Positions 25,787 through 34,258 of a stretch of 52,705 nt of DNA are shown piece by piece. The translations under genes were made by a program, and so were the position numbers. Source of the stretch: Pantoea sp. A4 (GTDB taxonomy: Bacteria; Pseudomonadota; Gammaproteobacteria; Enterobacterales; Enterobacteriaceae). The stretch spans positions 1 through 52,705 of the forward strand of contig NZ_ALXE01000069.1 of NCBI RefSeq assembly GCF_000295955.2, in the 5' to 3' direction. Position 1 is the first letter of the stretch. Every line of letters starts with the position of its first letter. The notes beneath the pieces are model-generated. The model worked only from the letters and a program-made list of their open reading frames with translations, was not told the origin of the DNA and did not search any database.

Positions 25787-26300
25787 CCCTTCTGTTGTTC
25801 ATATTCCCCTTCAACGATTGTTGCCTGATTTATAAAGAAAATAATTTCAATAAAAAACGAACCACGAGGTTCATTTATAAATTTCTTGATGCATTCCCAT
25901 CATTTACGCATTTTTGTGAAATTTTTATTCGAAATGTAGTCTGGGTGTTATTGATAATGATTTCTGTTTCAGATATTTTTTTCTCGTCGGCCAATATTCT
26001 CTCTGCGCTTTATCGGTATTACTTTCATCTTTAACGATGAAAAGGAAATAATAACCGCAGAAAACGCAGGGATGTAAATAAATATTACCGATTCCCGTTC
26101 AGAAAAATAAACCTTTTTATTAAGGAGGATATTTATCGCCCTGAATATTCATCGGGACGTGCAGTGCAACTCAAATCATCAGGTTTCATTAAAAAACAAG
26201 GCGTTACAAACGCTGATAAAACCAGCGACACAAACAAAACAACCATATGATTTTCATTATGTTTTTGTCGCTTATTATCATATTGAGGTAAGGAAATATC
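25787..26300. other. AT-rich region upstream of gcd
   Basis: No supported gene; an open frame at 25795-26034 begins with TTG and has no ribosome site. The region is much more AT-rich than the flanks. A stem with arms AGCGACA (26224-26230) and TGTCGCT (26266-26272) stands just before the gcd ribosome site (AAGGA, about 26291). It probably holds the gcd promoter and may attract H-NS-like proteins. Confidence 0.4.
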
Positions 26301-28766
26301 ATGTCTAAGTACAGCTTTATAACGGCACGGCCCGTTATTAGCGGAATAGTCTATGCATTAATTGGTTTAGCCTTAATCTTTGCCGGGGGAAAACTGGTGG
26401 GGCTGGGTGATACCACCTACTACTTAATCGCCGGAATTGCTTTGCTTGTAACAGGAATATTGCTGGCTCTTGGTAAACGGCTGGCGCTATGGGTATATGC
26501 TGCGCTAACGATTTATACCGTGATTTGGGCACTGTATGAAGTCGGCTTCAATGGCTGGAAATTACTGCCACGCTTCGACGTTATTGTCTTCCTGGGTGCA
26601 TGGCTGGTTACCCCCTGGGTTCGACGTGGACTGCGGGGTAAAGGCGAAATCACTGAACCCGGCCCGCTGAGTTCTGGCAATCGCTCCGTGGTGGCCGTTG
26701 TCGCGCTGGTGATTGTCGCCGGAACCCTTTACTGGGGGCTGCACCGCAGCGACCCGGTTGTCGAAGAGACCGGGGTTGCCGACCGTAACGCGCCAGATGC
26801 CTCACCAGATGGTGAAGATAACAGCCAGTGGCACTCCTATGGTGGCACCCATGCTGCCGACCGCTACGTGCCGTTTGAGCAGCTTAACGCCAGCAACGTG
26901 AAAGATTTGAAAGTGGCGTGGCACTACACCACCGGTGATGTGCTGCCTCAGGTGGCGAAAGACAAAGGGATTTTCTTCGCCTTTGAAGCGACGCCACTGC
27001 ACGTTGATAATGTGCTATACCTCTGTACCCCACGCGGCCGCGTGCAGGCGCTGGATGCCCAAACGGGCAAACGCCTGTGGGAAAACGATCCCCAGGCCGA
27101 TCTGTCGCACAACACCTTTATGAACTGCCGTGGCGTCTCTTTGTGGCAGGCACCCGCCGATTCTGGCTACCATGCCGCCGATGGCAGCCAGACCTGTGCA
27201 ACCCGCATTATTAGCCCGGTCCTTGATGGTCGTATCATGGCCGTGGATGCCAAAACAGGCGAGCGCTGCACCGATTTTGGTCACAACGGTTTTATCGATA
27301 TGAAAGAAGGAATGGGCGTGGTTCAGCCAGGCTTCTACACCCCGACCTCTGCGCCACTGGTGGTGAAAAACCTGATTATTGAGGGCGCAACGGTCGATGA
27401 TAACCGGGCACTGGATGAGCCATCCGGCGTGGTTCGTGCCTGGGATGCGGTCAGCGGCCAACTGGTCTGGTCATGGGATGCCGCACGTAAAGATCCTAAT
27501 GAGAAACTGCAACCTGGCGATCAATTCACACGCGGTACGCCAAACGCCTGGGGGACTTACACCGCAGATGTGAAAAATAATCTGGTCTACATCCCAACCG
27601 GCAATGCAACACCTGACTACTGGGGTAAAACGCGCCGTCCGGTAGATAATCAGATCAACAGTTCCGTTGTGGCTTTAAATCTTGATACCGGTAAGCAGGT
27701 CTGGGCCTTCCAGACTACGCACCATGATGTCTGGGATTTGGATGTCCCGGTTGGCCCATCCCTGGTTGATCTGCCAGCCAAAACGGGAACCGGCACCATT
27801 CCCGCGCTGGTACAAACCACCAAGCGCGGTGAGCTGTTTGTCCTTAACCGCCTGACCGGTAAGCCGGTATTCCCGATTGAAGAGCGTAAAGTGCCGGTGA
27901 GCGGCGAGCAGTCTGACTGGCTCTCTCCAACGCAGCCTTATAGCGCCGGTTTGGCCTCAATGGGTCCACCTCATCTGAAAGCCACCGATGTCTGGGGTGG
28001 CACGATGTTCGACCAACTCTGGTGCCGTATCGATTTCGCTCAGCATGACTACCAGGGACAATTCACCGCACCTTCCGTGAAAGGCGCACTGGGCATGCCC
28101 GCCAATGACGGCGTGACCGACTGGTCCGGTGGGACCATTGACCTGAAGCGTCATCTTTTTATTGCACCGGCAACCTATGTGGCCTTCTCTAACCGATTGA
28201 TCCCACGCGCCGAAGCAGAAAAACGTGGCCTGGTCGAACCGGTTACCGACTACACGGACAACGCACCGCGCGGCCTGAAAGATGCCATTGCGGCGGCTTA
28301 TGGCCAGCCGTACGTCGAGCAGATCACCGCATGGCTCAACCCGGCGGAAGTGCCTTGTACTCCACCGCCGTTTGGTACATTGACGGCTATCGATCTCGAA
28401 ACCGGCAAACAAGTCTGGTCACAGAAGTTCGGGACCACCCGCGATATGGGCCCCGCGGGTATTCCTTATAACCTGCCGATGCAGACTGGCATGATGAGCC
28501 TCGGCGGTGGTGTTGCTACGCGCAGTGGCCTGTTCATCATTGGCGCTACCATTGACCAGTACCTGCGCGTTTATGAATCCGCCACCGGTAAACTGCTGTA
28601 TCAGGCACGCTTGCCTGCCGGAGCACAGGCTACCCCGTCCGTCTTTATGGGCAAAGACGGTAAAGAGTACATTGTGATTGCGGTAGGGGGTCACGGTGAG
28701 CTGCGTTCACGCAGCGGTGATGAAGTGTATGCCTTTGCGCTGCCAGAGGTGCCGCAAAAGAGCTAA
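26301..28766 (+). CDS. gcd: Membrane-bound PQQ-dependent glucose dehydrogenase
   Basis: Oxidises D-glucose to gluconolactone in the periplasm and passes electrons to ubiquinone. Active only with PQQ. The 821-aa protein has five N-terminal membrane helices (about 12-150). A beta-propeller begins near SQWHSYGGTHAADRYVPFEQ, with family patterns WHYTTGD, NTFMNCRGVSLWQ, QTTHHDVWDLDVP and GGVATRSGLFIIGAT. It is slightly longer than E. coli Gcd (796). In plant-associated enterobacteria this enzyme drives gluconic acid release and phosphate solubilisation, given pqq genes elsewhere. No PQQ synthesis gene is in this window. A strong terminator follows. Confidence 0.93.
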   Translation: MSKYSFITARPVISGIVYALIGLALIFAGGKLVGLGDTTYYLIAGIALLVTGILLALGKRLALWVYAALTIYTVIWALYEVGFNGWKLLPRFDVIVFLGAWLVTPWVRRGLRGKGEITEPGPLSSGNRSVVAVVALVIVAGTLYWGLHRSDPVVEETGVADRNAPDASPDGEDNSQWHSYGGTHAADRYVPFEQLNASNVKDLKVAWHYTTGDVLPQVAKDKGIFFAFEATPLHVDNVLYLCTPRGRVQALDAQTGKRLWENDPQADLSHNTFMNCRGVSLWQAPADSGYHAADGSQTCATRIISPVLDGRIMAVDAKTGERCTDFGHNGFIDMKEGMGVVQPGFYTPTSAPLVVKNLIIEGATVDDNRALDEPSGVVRAWDAVSGQLVWSWDAARKDPNEKLQPGDQFTRGTPNAWGTYTADVKNNLVYIPTGNATPDYWGKTRRPVDNQINSSVVALNLDTGKQVWAFQTTHHDVWDLDVPVGPSLVDLPAKTGTGTIPALVQTTKRGELFVLNRLTGKPVFPIEERKVPVSGEQSDWLSPTQPYSAGLASMGPPHLKATDVWGGTMFDQLWCRIDFAQHDYQGQFTAPSVKGALGMPANDGVTDWSGGTIDLKRHLFIAPATYVAFSNRLIPRAEAEKRGLVEPVTDYTDNAPRGLKDAIAAAYGQPYVEQITAWLNPAEVPCTPPPFGTLTAIDLETGKQVWSQKFGTTRDMGPAGIPYNLPMQTGMMSLGGGVATRSGLFIIGATIDQYLRVYESATGKLLYQARLPAGAQATPSVFMGKDGKEYIVIAVGGHGELRSRSGDEVYAFALPEVPQKS

Positions 28767-28781
28767 CTCTCGCTAACGTCT

Positions 28782-28814
28782 AATGCCCCGGTAACAACCG
28801 GGGCATTTTTTTGG
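28782..28814 (+). terminator. Terminator after gcd
   Basis: AATGCCCCGGT and ACCGGGGCATT form an 11-bp stem with an AACA loop followed by seven Ts, 15 bases after the gcd stop. Confidence 0.92.
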
Positions 28815-28815
28815 T

Positions 28816-30216
28816 TTAGCTTTCGGCTTCTGCGGCGGCGAGGCGCTTATGAGTCAGGTGATAAGCGGCATAGCACAGCAGGACAAACGGGATGCCACAC
28901 CACAACGCAATGCGCTGTGAGGGATCGAATGCCAGTCCGGCACAGGCCACCAGGCAGAGGATGAAACCGAGAATCGGCGTCAGTGGGTAGAGCGGCGCAC
29001 GATAAACCAGCTCCTCCAGCCCTTTCCCCTCTTGCAAATGACGGCGACGGAACATGTAGTGCGACGCACAGATGCTCAACCAGACCGCCACCACCGCAAA
29101 CCCTGAAATTGCAGACAAGGCCACAAATACCGTATCCGGCGCGATAACGCTGGAGAGCAGCGCCAACACGCCACCTAACATGCTCACGGTCAACGCCAGC
29201 ATCGGGACACCGCGTTTATTGACCCGGGCAAAGCAGCGCGGCAGAGTATTTTCATTCGCCAGCGACCACAGCATTCTGCCTGACGCATACAGCCCGGAGT
29301 TGGCTGCCGAGAGGATCGCCGTCAGAATCACGAAGTTAATGATATCTGCCGCCCACGGAATACCGATTTTCTCAAACACCATCACAAACGGGCTTTTAAC
29401 AATGCCCGCCTGGTCCATCGGGATCAGCGCCGCCAGCACCAGCACGGTGCCAACAAAGAAGATAATCAAGCGCGCAACGGTGGTGCGGATAGCCAGCGGC
29501 AGCACGCGCTGCGGATTCTCTGTTTCACCTGCGGCAATGCCGATCAATTCGGTGCCGGAGAAAGCAAAGTTCACCGCCACCATGGTCATGATAATCGGCA
29601 GAATCCCGTGCGGGAGCCAGCCATGTGCGGTGAGGTTGCTTAACCCCGGTGCCGCACTGCCGTCTTTCAAGGGAATAAAGCCAAAGATGGCTGCTCCACC
29701 CAGCAGAATAAACGCCACCACCGTCACCACTTTAACGATGGAGAACCAAAACTCCCCCTCGGCAAAGAAACGGGTAGAGATGGTATTCAGCAGATAGATG
29801 GCCAGGCAGAACACCAGACACCAGATCCAGACCGGCACCTGCGGGAACCAGTACTGCATACAAAATCCGGCGGCGGTGAAACTGGAACCCAGCGCCACAG
29901 TCCAGGTTAACCAATAGAGCCAGGCGACGGTGTAGCCGGTCGCGGGGCTGAGATAGCGGGCCGCATACACATGGAATGCGCCGGTCTCCGGCATCGCGAC
30001 GGAAAGTTCGCCCAGGCACACCATCACCAGCCATACCACTAACGCGCCAATGAGGTAAGCCAGCAGCGTCCCGGCGGCCCCGGTAGTAGAGATAATGTAG
30101 CCGGTGTTAAAGAACAGACCGGTGCCAATCACGCCGCCTAGCGAGAGCATCACCAGATGGCGGACTTTCATGGTCCGTTTGAATGGGGTTTCTGAAGTTT
30201 GCGTTGGTTGCGTCAT
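28816..30216 (-). CDS. mmuP: S-methylmethionine permease MmuP
   Basis: APC-family importer of S-methylmethionine, a plant methyl donor. The 466-aa protein matches E. coli MmuP closely along its whole length. Examples are RHLVMLSLGGVIGTGLFFNT, SVAMPETGAFHVYAARYLSP, TWTVALGSSFTAAGFCMQYW, IGIAAGETENPQ and ILSAANSGLYASGRMLWSL. Twelve membrane segments are expected. The partner gene mmuM (homocysteine methyltransferase) is not adjacent. A MetJ-like operator lies just upstream (30229-30244), so it should be repressed when methionine is plentiful. Confidence 0.9.
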   Translation of the reverse strand: MTQPTQTSETPFKRTMKVRHLVMLSLGGVIGTGLFFNTGYIISTTGAAGTLLAYLIGALVVWLVMVCLGELSVAMPETGAFHVYAARYLSPATGYTVAWLYWLTWTVALGSSFTAAGFCMQYWFPQVPVWIWCLVFCLAIYLLNTISTRFFAEGEFWFSIVKVVTVVAFILLGGAAIFGFIPLKDGSAAPGLSNLTAHGWLPHGILPIIMTMVAVNFAFSGTELIGIAAGETENPQRVLPLAIRTTVARLIIFFVGTVLVLAALIPMDQAGIVKSPFVMVFEKIGIPWAADIINFVILTAILSAANSGLYASGRMLWSLANENTLPRCFARVNKRGVPMLALTVSMLGGVLALLSSVIAPDTVFVALSAISGFAVVAVWLSICASHYMFRRRHLQEGKGLEELVYRAPLYPLTPILGFILCLVACAGLAFDPSQRIALWCGIPFVLLCYAAYHLTHKRLAAAEAES

Positions 30217-30228
30217 AAAATTCCATAT

Positions 30229-30244
30229 GGACGTCTGTACATCT
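30229..30244 (-). promoter_or_regulatory. MetJ-box-like operator upstream of mmuP
   Basis: Two tandem 8-mers on the minus strand, AGATGTAC and AGACGTCC, compare with the MetJ consensus AGACGTCT (5 of 8 and 7 of 8 matches). They lie 13-28 bases upstream of the mmuP ATG, overlapping the likely promoter or ribosome site region. Confidence 0.55.
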
Positions 30245-30331
30245 ATATGGACACAGGTTTATACGCTGCGATTCGAAGAATTGCAACGTCAGATACACAA
30301 CGCCGGCCCCGCCCCATTTAGCAGGGTGGGA

Positions 30332-30670
30332 TTACTCGCTAAATACGCCTTGCAGATAACGCTCCAACGCCATGCGGGAGCTGAAACCGTGCGGAATGCC
30401 GTAATGCTCGTGGCTCTCTCCGGTCAGATAAAGCGGGAATTGCGTATAGTGGTCGCACGTTTTCATTTCGGAAGCCGGTTCGGCAAAGACCTGGCTTTTC
30501 TCTTTCAGGGTCGGGTGGATCACCAGCGCCGTTCTGCCTAACCGCGCTTCACGGTTCACATACACATAGCTGTTGCCACGGCGGTAGCCATAGGTTTTGG
30601 CGGTCACCACGTCCACCTCAAACCCCGCCTTCTCCAATACACGCGCCACTTCATCCGGTCGTAAATACAT
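30332..30670 (-). CDS. ygaC: DUF2002 family protein YgaC
   Basis: A small cytoplasmic protein with no established function. The start at the ATG at 30670 (MYLRPDEVARVLEKAGFEVD) gives 112 aa; the frame opens two codons earlier. It matches E. coli YgaC closely (AYGYRRGxxYVYVNREAR pattern, TALVIHPTLKEKSQ, KTCDHYTQFPLYL and HEHYGIPHGFSSR). Divergent from ygaM, as in E. coli. Single-domain, no membrane segment. Confidence 0.9.
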   Translation of the reverse strand: MYLRPDEVARVLEKAGFEVDVVTAKTYGYRRGNSYVYVNREARLGRTALVIHPTLKEKSQVFAEPASEMKTCDHYTQFPLYLTGESHEHYGIPHGFSSRMALERYLQGVFSE

Positions 30671-30820
30671 GCTCACTCCTCTGTTCTCAAGCCCCGCAAC
30701 CTTACAACAGCCGGGCTGCCGGGGGCATTCGGAATTATCCCTAAACCGCTGCCCACCGAAGCGTTTCCTGTTTCCTCTACTACACTTAGTATTGCGTTTA
30801 AAATCAAAGGGAGCGAAAAA

Positions 30821-31135
30821 ATGTTCAACAAAACACCAAAAATTGATGATGTTGATATCAACCAGGATGTGAATGAGCTGGCCGATACGCTGGAATCGCT
30901 GCTGAAATCCTACGGTAGCGAAGCGAAAGATGAGGTCAGCAATGCCCGCAGCTCGGCAGAAGCGCTGCTAAAACGCACCCGCGCTAAGCTCAGCGGCAAT
31001 GGTCGTGTTGGCCAGGCAGCGCGCGACGCTGGTTACCAGGTGGATGCTTATGTGCATGACAAACCCTGGTATGGCGTTGGTATTGGCGCTGCGGTCGGTT
31101 TAGTGATCGGTGCCCTGTTAGTGTCGCGCCGCTAA
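30821..31135 (+). CDS. ygaM: DUF883 family inner-membrane protein YgaM (ElaB/YqjD-like)
   Basis: A 104-aa protein with a helical cytoplasmic part rich in Glu, Ala and Lys (VNELADTLESLLKSYGSEAKDE, probable coiled coil). A C-terminal membrane anchor reads GIGAAVGLVIGALLVSRR, preceded by a KPWYGVG motif. E. coli relatives are tail-anchored ribosome-associated stationary-phase proteins. YgaM itself is less characterised. GGGAG ribosome site 9 bases before the ATG. It is followed by a terminator and the nrdHIEF operon. Confidence 0.9.
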   Translation: MFNKTPKIDDVDINQDVNELADTLESLLKSYGSEAKDEVSNARSSAEALLKRTRAKLSGNGRVGQAARDAGYQVDAYVHDKPWYGVGIGAAVGLVIGALLVSRR

Positions 31136-31152
31136 CGGATTTCGACTAAGAA

Positions 31153-31183
31153 AAGCCTCACCTCGTGTGGGGCTTCTTTTTGT
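31153..31183 (+). terminator. Terminator after ygaM
   Basis: AAGCCTCAC and GTGGGGCTT form a 9-bp stem (one G-T pair) with a 5-base loop, then CTTTTTTG. Confidence 0.88.
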
Positions 31184-31286
31184 CTTTTGCGCAGGGTTTC
31201 AACAGTCTTTTCAAAACGTGTTTCGCAGTAAAAATATTTTTTTTCTCTTGCTATCAGCCAGGGCCGCATGATTCCTGGTCTTTCCC

Positions 31287-31382
31287 GCCTAGTGTCTCAG
31301 CTAAGCTAAAAACCCTATATCTGGTGTGTTGACGTCTTTAAATACTACATCTAGTATTCACTTCATCAACCAGACACTAGGC
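31287..31382. promoter_or_regulatory. nrdHIEF control region: two NrdR boxes inside an inverted repeat
   Basis: Two 16-bp NrdR-type boxes, ACCCTATATCTGGTGT (31312-31327) and ATACTACATCTAGTAT (31342-31357), start 30 bp apart, about three helical turns, as is usual for NrdR. They are flanked by an 11-bp perfect inverted repeat, GCCTAGTGTCT (31287-31297) and AGACACTAGGC (31372-31382). NrdR with dATP/ATP represses ribonucleotide reductase genes when nucleotides are plentiful. The operator is upstream of nrdH by 109 bp. Confidence 0.75.
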
Positions 31383-31465
31383 AACACCCGGAACGAAGCG
31401 AAAAAGTCAACCCTTTTGCTTCGCTTAAGTGCTGTTTAATCGCGACCCAAAGGAAAATACGAATC

Positions 31466-31708
31466 ATGCGCATTATTATTTACACCAAGAACAATTGCGT
31501 CCAGTGTAATGCCACGAAAAATGCCATGGATCGTAATGGTATCAACTACGATCTCATCAACCTGGACACCCAACCAGAACATATCGACAGCCTGAAATCT
31601 CTCGGTTACCGTCAGGTGCCGGTAGTGATGGCCAATGACGATCACTGGAGCGGCTTCCGTCCGGACAAAATTGCGAACCTGCGCCAGCTAGCCGCTGTCG
31701 GGGCGTAA
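31466..31708 (+). CDS. nrdH: NrdH glutaredoxin-like redoxin
   Basis: Electron donor to the class Ib ribonucleotide reductase NrdEF, recharged by thioredoxin reductase. The 80-aa protein has the thioredoxin fold with the CVQC active site (Cys11, Cys14) and the GYRQVPVVM cis-Pro loop. WSGFRPDKI at the C-terminus is the signature that separates NrdH from glutaredoxins. First gene of nrdHIEF; nrdI begins 5 bases after its stop. Confidence 0.96.
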   Translation: MRIIIYTKNNCVQCNATKNAMDRNGINYDLINLDTQPEHIDSLKSLGYRQVPVVMANDDHWSGFRPDKIANLRQLAAVGA

Positions 31709-31712
31709 CGCG

Positions 31713-32126
31713 ATGTTCCCACTGGTCTATTTTTCGAGCCAGTCGGAAAACACGCACAAATTCATTGCTCGTCTGGGTCTGCCCGCTCGCCGTATTCCGG
31801 TTGATCTCGGGCAGACTTTGCATGTTGAACACCCTTATATTCTCGTGGTGCCCAGCTATGGCGGCGGCAGTGCGCGTGGTTCCGTGCCCAGACAAGTTAT
31901 ACAGTTTCTTAACGATAACGATAATCGTCGTGGCATTCGTGGTGTGATCGCAGCGGGTAACCGTAATTTCGGCGAGGGTTTTTGCCTCGCAGGCGACATC
32001 ATTGCGCAAAAATGCCAGGTTCCCTATCTGTACCGCTTCGAGCTCATGGGAACCCCCGACGATGTCGCTAATGTCAAAGCGGGAGTATCCAAATTTTGGC
32101 AACAACAGACACACTCAATGGCGTAG
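31713..32126 (+). CDS. nrdI: NrdI flavodoxin-like protein
   Basis: FMN protein that supplies the oxidant for assembling the dimanganese-tyrosyl radical of NrdF. The 137-aa protein begins MFPLVYFSSQSENTHKFIAR, with the phosphate-binding SSxSENTHKF loop of NrdI. The VPSYGGGSARGSVP and AAGNRNFGEGFC regions line the flavin site. It ends 31 bases inside nrdE. Confidence 0.95.
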   Translation: MFPLVYFSSQSENTHKFIARLGLPARRIPVDLGQTLHVEHPYILVVPSYGGGSARGSVPRQVIQFLNDNDNRRGIRGVIAAGNRNFGEGFCLAGDIIAQKCQVPYLYRFELMGTPDDVANVKAGVSKFWQQQTHSMA

Positions 32127-34234
32127 GGCTGGATTATCACGCCCTGAACGCAATGCTCAACCTGTACGATGCCGATGGCCGTATCCAGTTTGAGAAAGAC
32201 CACGAAGCCACACGTCAGTTCTTCCTGCAACACGTTCAACCTAATACCGTGCCTTTTGCCAATGTGGCGGAACGTCTGCGCTATCTGGTTGACGAAGGCT
32301 ACTACGAAGCGAGCGTGCTGAATCAGTACGACATCGGCTTCCTCGACAGCCTGCACCAGCAAGCAGAAGAGTTTGGTTTTGAATTCCGCACCTTCCTTGG
32401 CGCATGGAAGTTCTATACCAGCTATACGCTGAAGACTTTCGACGGCAAACGTTACCTGGAAACCTTTGAGCAGCGTGCCTGCATGGTGGCTTTGGCACTG
32501 GCACAGGGTGACGAAACCCTGGCACGCGCGCTGCTGAAAGAGATTCTGAGTGGCCGCTTCCAGCCCGCGACCCCCACCTTCCTGAACTGCGGTAAACAGC
32601 AGCGCGGTGAGCTGGTCTCCTGCTTCCTGTTACGCATCGAAGACAACATGGAGTCGATTGGTCGTGCGGTGAACTCTGCGCTGCAGCTCTCTAAGCGCGG
32701 CGGCGGTGTGGCTTTCCTGCTCTCGAACCTGCGTGAAGCTGGTGCGCCTATCAAGCGTATTGAGAACCAGTCTTCCGGCGTGATTCCCGTGATGAAAATG
32801 CTGGAAGATGCCTTCTCCTACGCGAATCAGTTGGGTGCGCGTCAGGGCGCGGGCGCGGTGTGGCTTAACGCACACCACCCGGATATCCTGCGTTTCCTCG
32901 ACACCAAGCGTGAAAATGCCGATGAGAAAATCCGCATCAAGACGCTGTCACTGGGCGTCGTGATCCCGGACATCACCTTCCAGCTGGCAAAAGAGAACCG
33001 CGACATGGCGCTGTTCTCACCGTATGACGTTGAGCGTATCTACGGTAAAGCCTTTGGTGATATCAGCATCAGCGATCTCTACGAAGAGATGCTGGCGGAT
33101 GACCGTATCCGTAAAACCTATATTCACCCGCGTGACTTCTTCCAGACGCTGGCCGAGATTCAGTTCGAATCTGGCTATCCGTACATCATGTATGAAGACA
33201 GCGTGAACCGCAGTAACCCGATCGCCGGTCGCATCAACATGAGCAACCTGTGTTCGGAGATTTTGCAGGTCAATAACGCCAGCGAATATCACGACGACCT
33301 GACTTACCGTAAAGTGGGTAAAGATATCTCCTGTAACCTCGGTTCCCTGAACATCGCCCATGCGATGGATTCACGTGACCTTGCGCAAACCGTAGATGTG
33401 GCGATTCGCGCGCTGACTGCCGTTTCCGATCAGAGTGAGATCAACTCAGTGCCTTCGGTGGCTGAAGGCAACCGCCGTTCACATGCTATCGGCCTCGGCC
33501 AGATGAACCTGCATGGCTACCTGGCACGTGAAGGTATGCGTTATGGTTCACCAGAAGCGCTGGATTTCACCAATCTCTACTTCTATTGCATTACTTACCA
33601 TGCGATTGCCAGTTCGAACCGCATCGCCACCGAGCGTAATCAACGCTTTGATGGTTTTGAGCAGTCGCAATATGCCAACGGTGAGTTTTTCACCAAGTAC
33701 ACCGAGAAAGCCTGGCTGCCACGCACTGAACGCGTAGCGAAGCTGTTCGCCGATGCCGGTATTACTCTGCCAACCCAGGCGGACTGGCAGGCGCTGCGTG
33801 CGGCAGTCATGCAACATGGCCTCTATAATCAGAACTTGCAGGCGATTCCACCGACCGGCTCGATCTCGTATATCAATCACGCCACATCAAGTATTCACCC
33901 GATTGTGTCGCGTATTGAGATCCGTAAAGAGGGTAAAACCGGCCGCGTTTACTATCCGGCACCGTTTATGACCAATGACAATCTGGAGATGTATGAAGAT
34001 GCCTACCAGATTGGGCCAGAAGCGATTATTGATACCTACGCAGAAGCCACCCAGCACGTTGATCAGGGGCTGTCACTGACGCTGTTCTTCCGTGATGACG
34101 TCACCACGCGTGATATCAATAAGGCGCAGATTTACGCCTGGAAGAAAGGGATTAAAACCCTTTATTACATCCGCCTGCGTCAGATGGCGCTACAAGGAAC
34201 TGAGGTGCAGGGTTGCGTTTCCTGCGCTCTGTAA
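32096..34234 (+). CDS. nrdE: Class Ib ribonucleotide reductase alpha subunit NrdE
   Basis: Reduces ribonucleoside diphosphates to deoxy forms; large catalytic subunit. The protein is 712 aa starting at TTG 32096 (translated as MATTDTLNGVGLDYHALNAM), aligning with the E. coli MATT start; the start lies inside nrdI, so it is translationally coupled. SCFLLRIEDNMESIGRAVNS, NLCSEILQVN (radical-relay Cys) and the C-terminal redox pair GCVSCAL are intact. It lacks the N-terminal ATP cone of class Ia enzymes, as expected for class Ib. Very close to E. coli NrdE. Confidence 0.96.
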   Translation: MATTDTLNGVGLDYHALNAMLNLYDADGRIQFEKDHEATRQFFLQHVQPNTVPFANVAERLRYLVDEGYYEASVLNQYDIGFLDSLHQQAEEFGFEFRTFLGAWKFYTSYTLKTFDGKRYLETFEQRACMVALALAQGDETLARALLKEILSGRFQPATPTFLNCGKQQRGELVSCFLLRIEDNMESIGRAVNSALQLSKRGGGVAFLLSNLREAGAPIKRIENQSSGVIPVMKMLEDAFSYANQLGARQGAGAVWLNAHHPDILRFLDTKRENADEKIRIKTLSLGVVIPDITFQLAKENRDMALFSPYDVERIYGKAFGDISISDLYEEMLADDRIRKTYIHPRDFFQTLAEIQFESGYPYIMYEDSVNRSNPIAGRINMSNLCSEILQVNNASEYHDDLTYRKVGKDISCNLGSLNIAHAMDSRDLAQTVDVAIRALTAVSDQSEINSVPSVAEGNRRSHAIGLGQMNLHGYLAREGMRYGSPEALDFTNLYFYCITYHAIASSNRIATERNQRFDGFEQSQYANGEFFTKYTEKAWLPRTERVAKLFADAGITLPTQADWQALRAAVMQHGLYNQNLQAIPPTGSISYINHATSSIHPIVSRIEIRKEGKTGRVYYPAPFMTNDNLEMYEDAYQIGPEAIIDTYAEATQHVDQGLSLTLFFRDDVTTRDINKAQIYAWKKGIKTLYYIRLRQMALQGTEVQGCVSCAL

Positions 34235-34258
34235 AAGACAACCTGTTAAAAGACAACT

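Noticed and set aside
25795..26034. Open frame of 79 codons upstream of gcd
   Set aside because: It begins with TTG, has no ribosome site, and its length is explained by the AT-rich composition. No family recognised.
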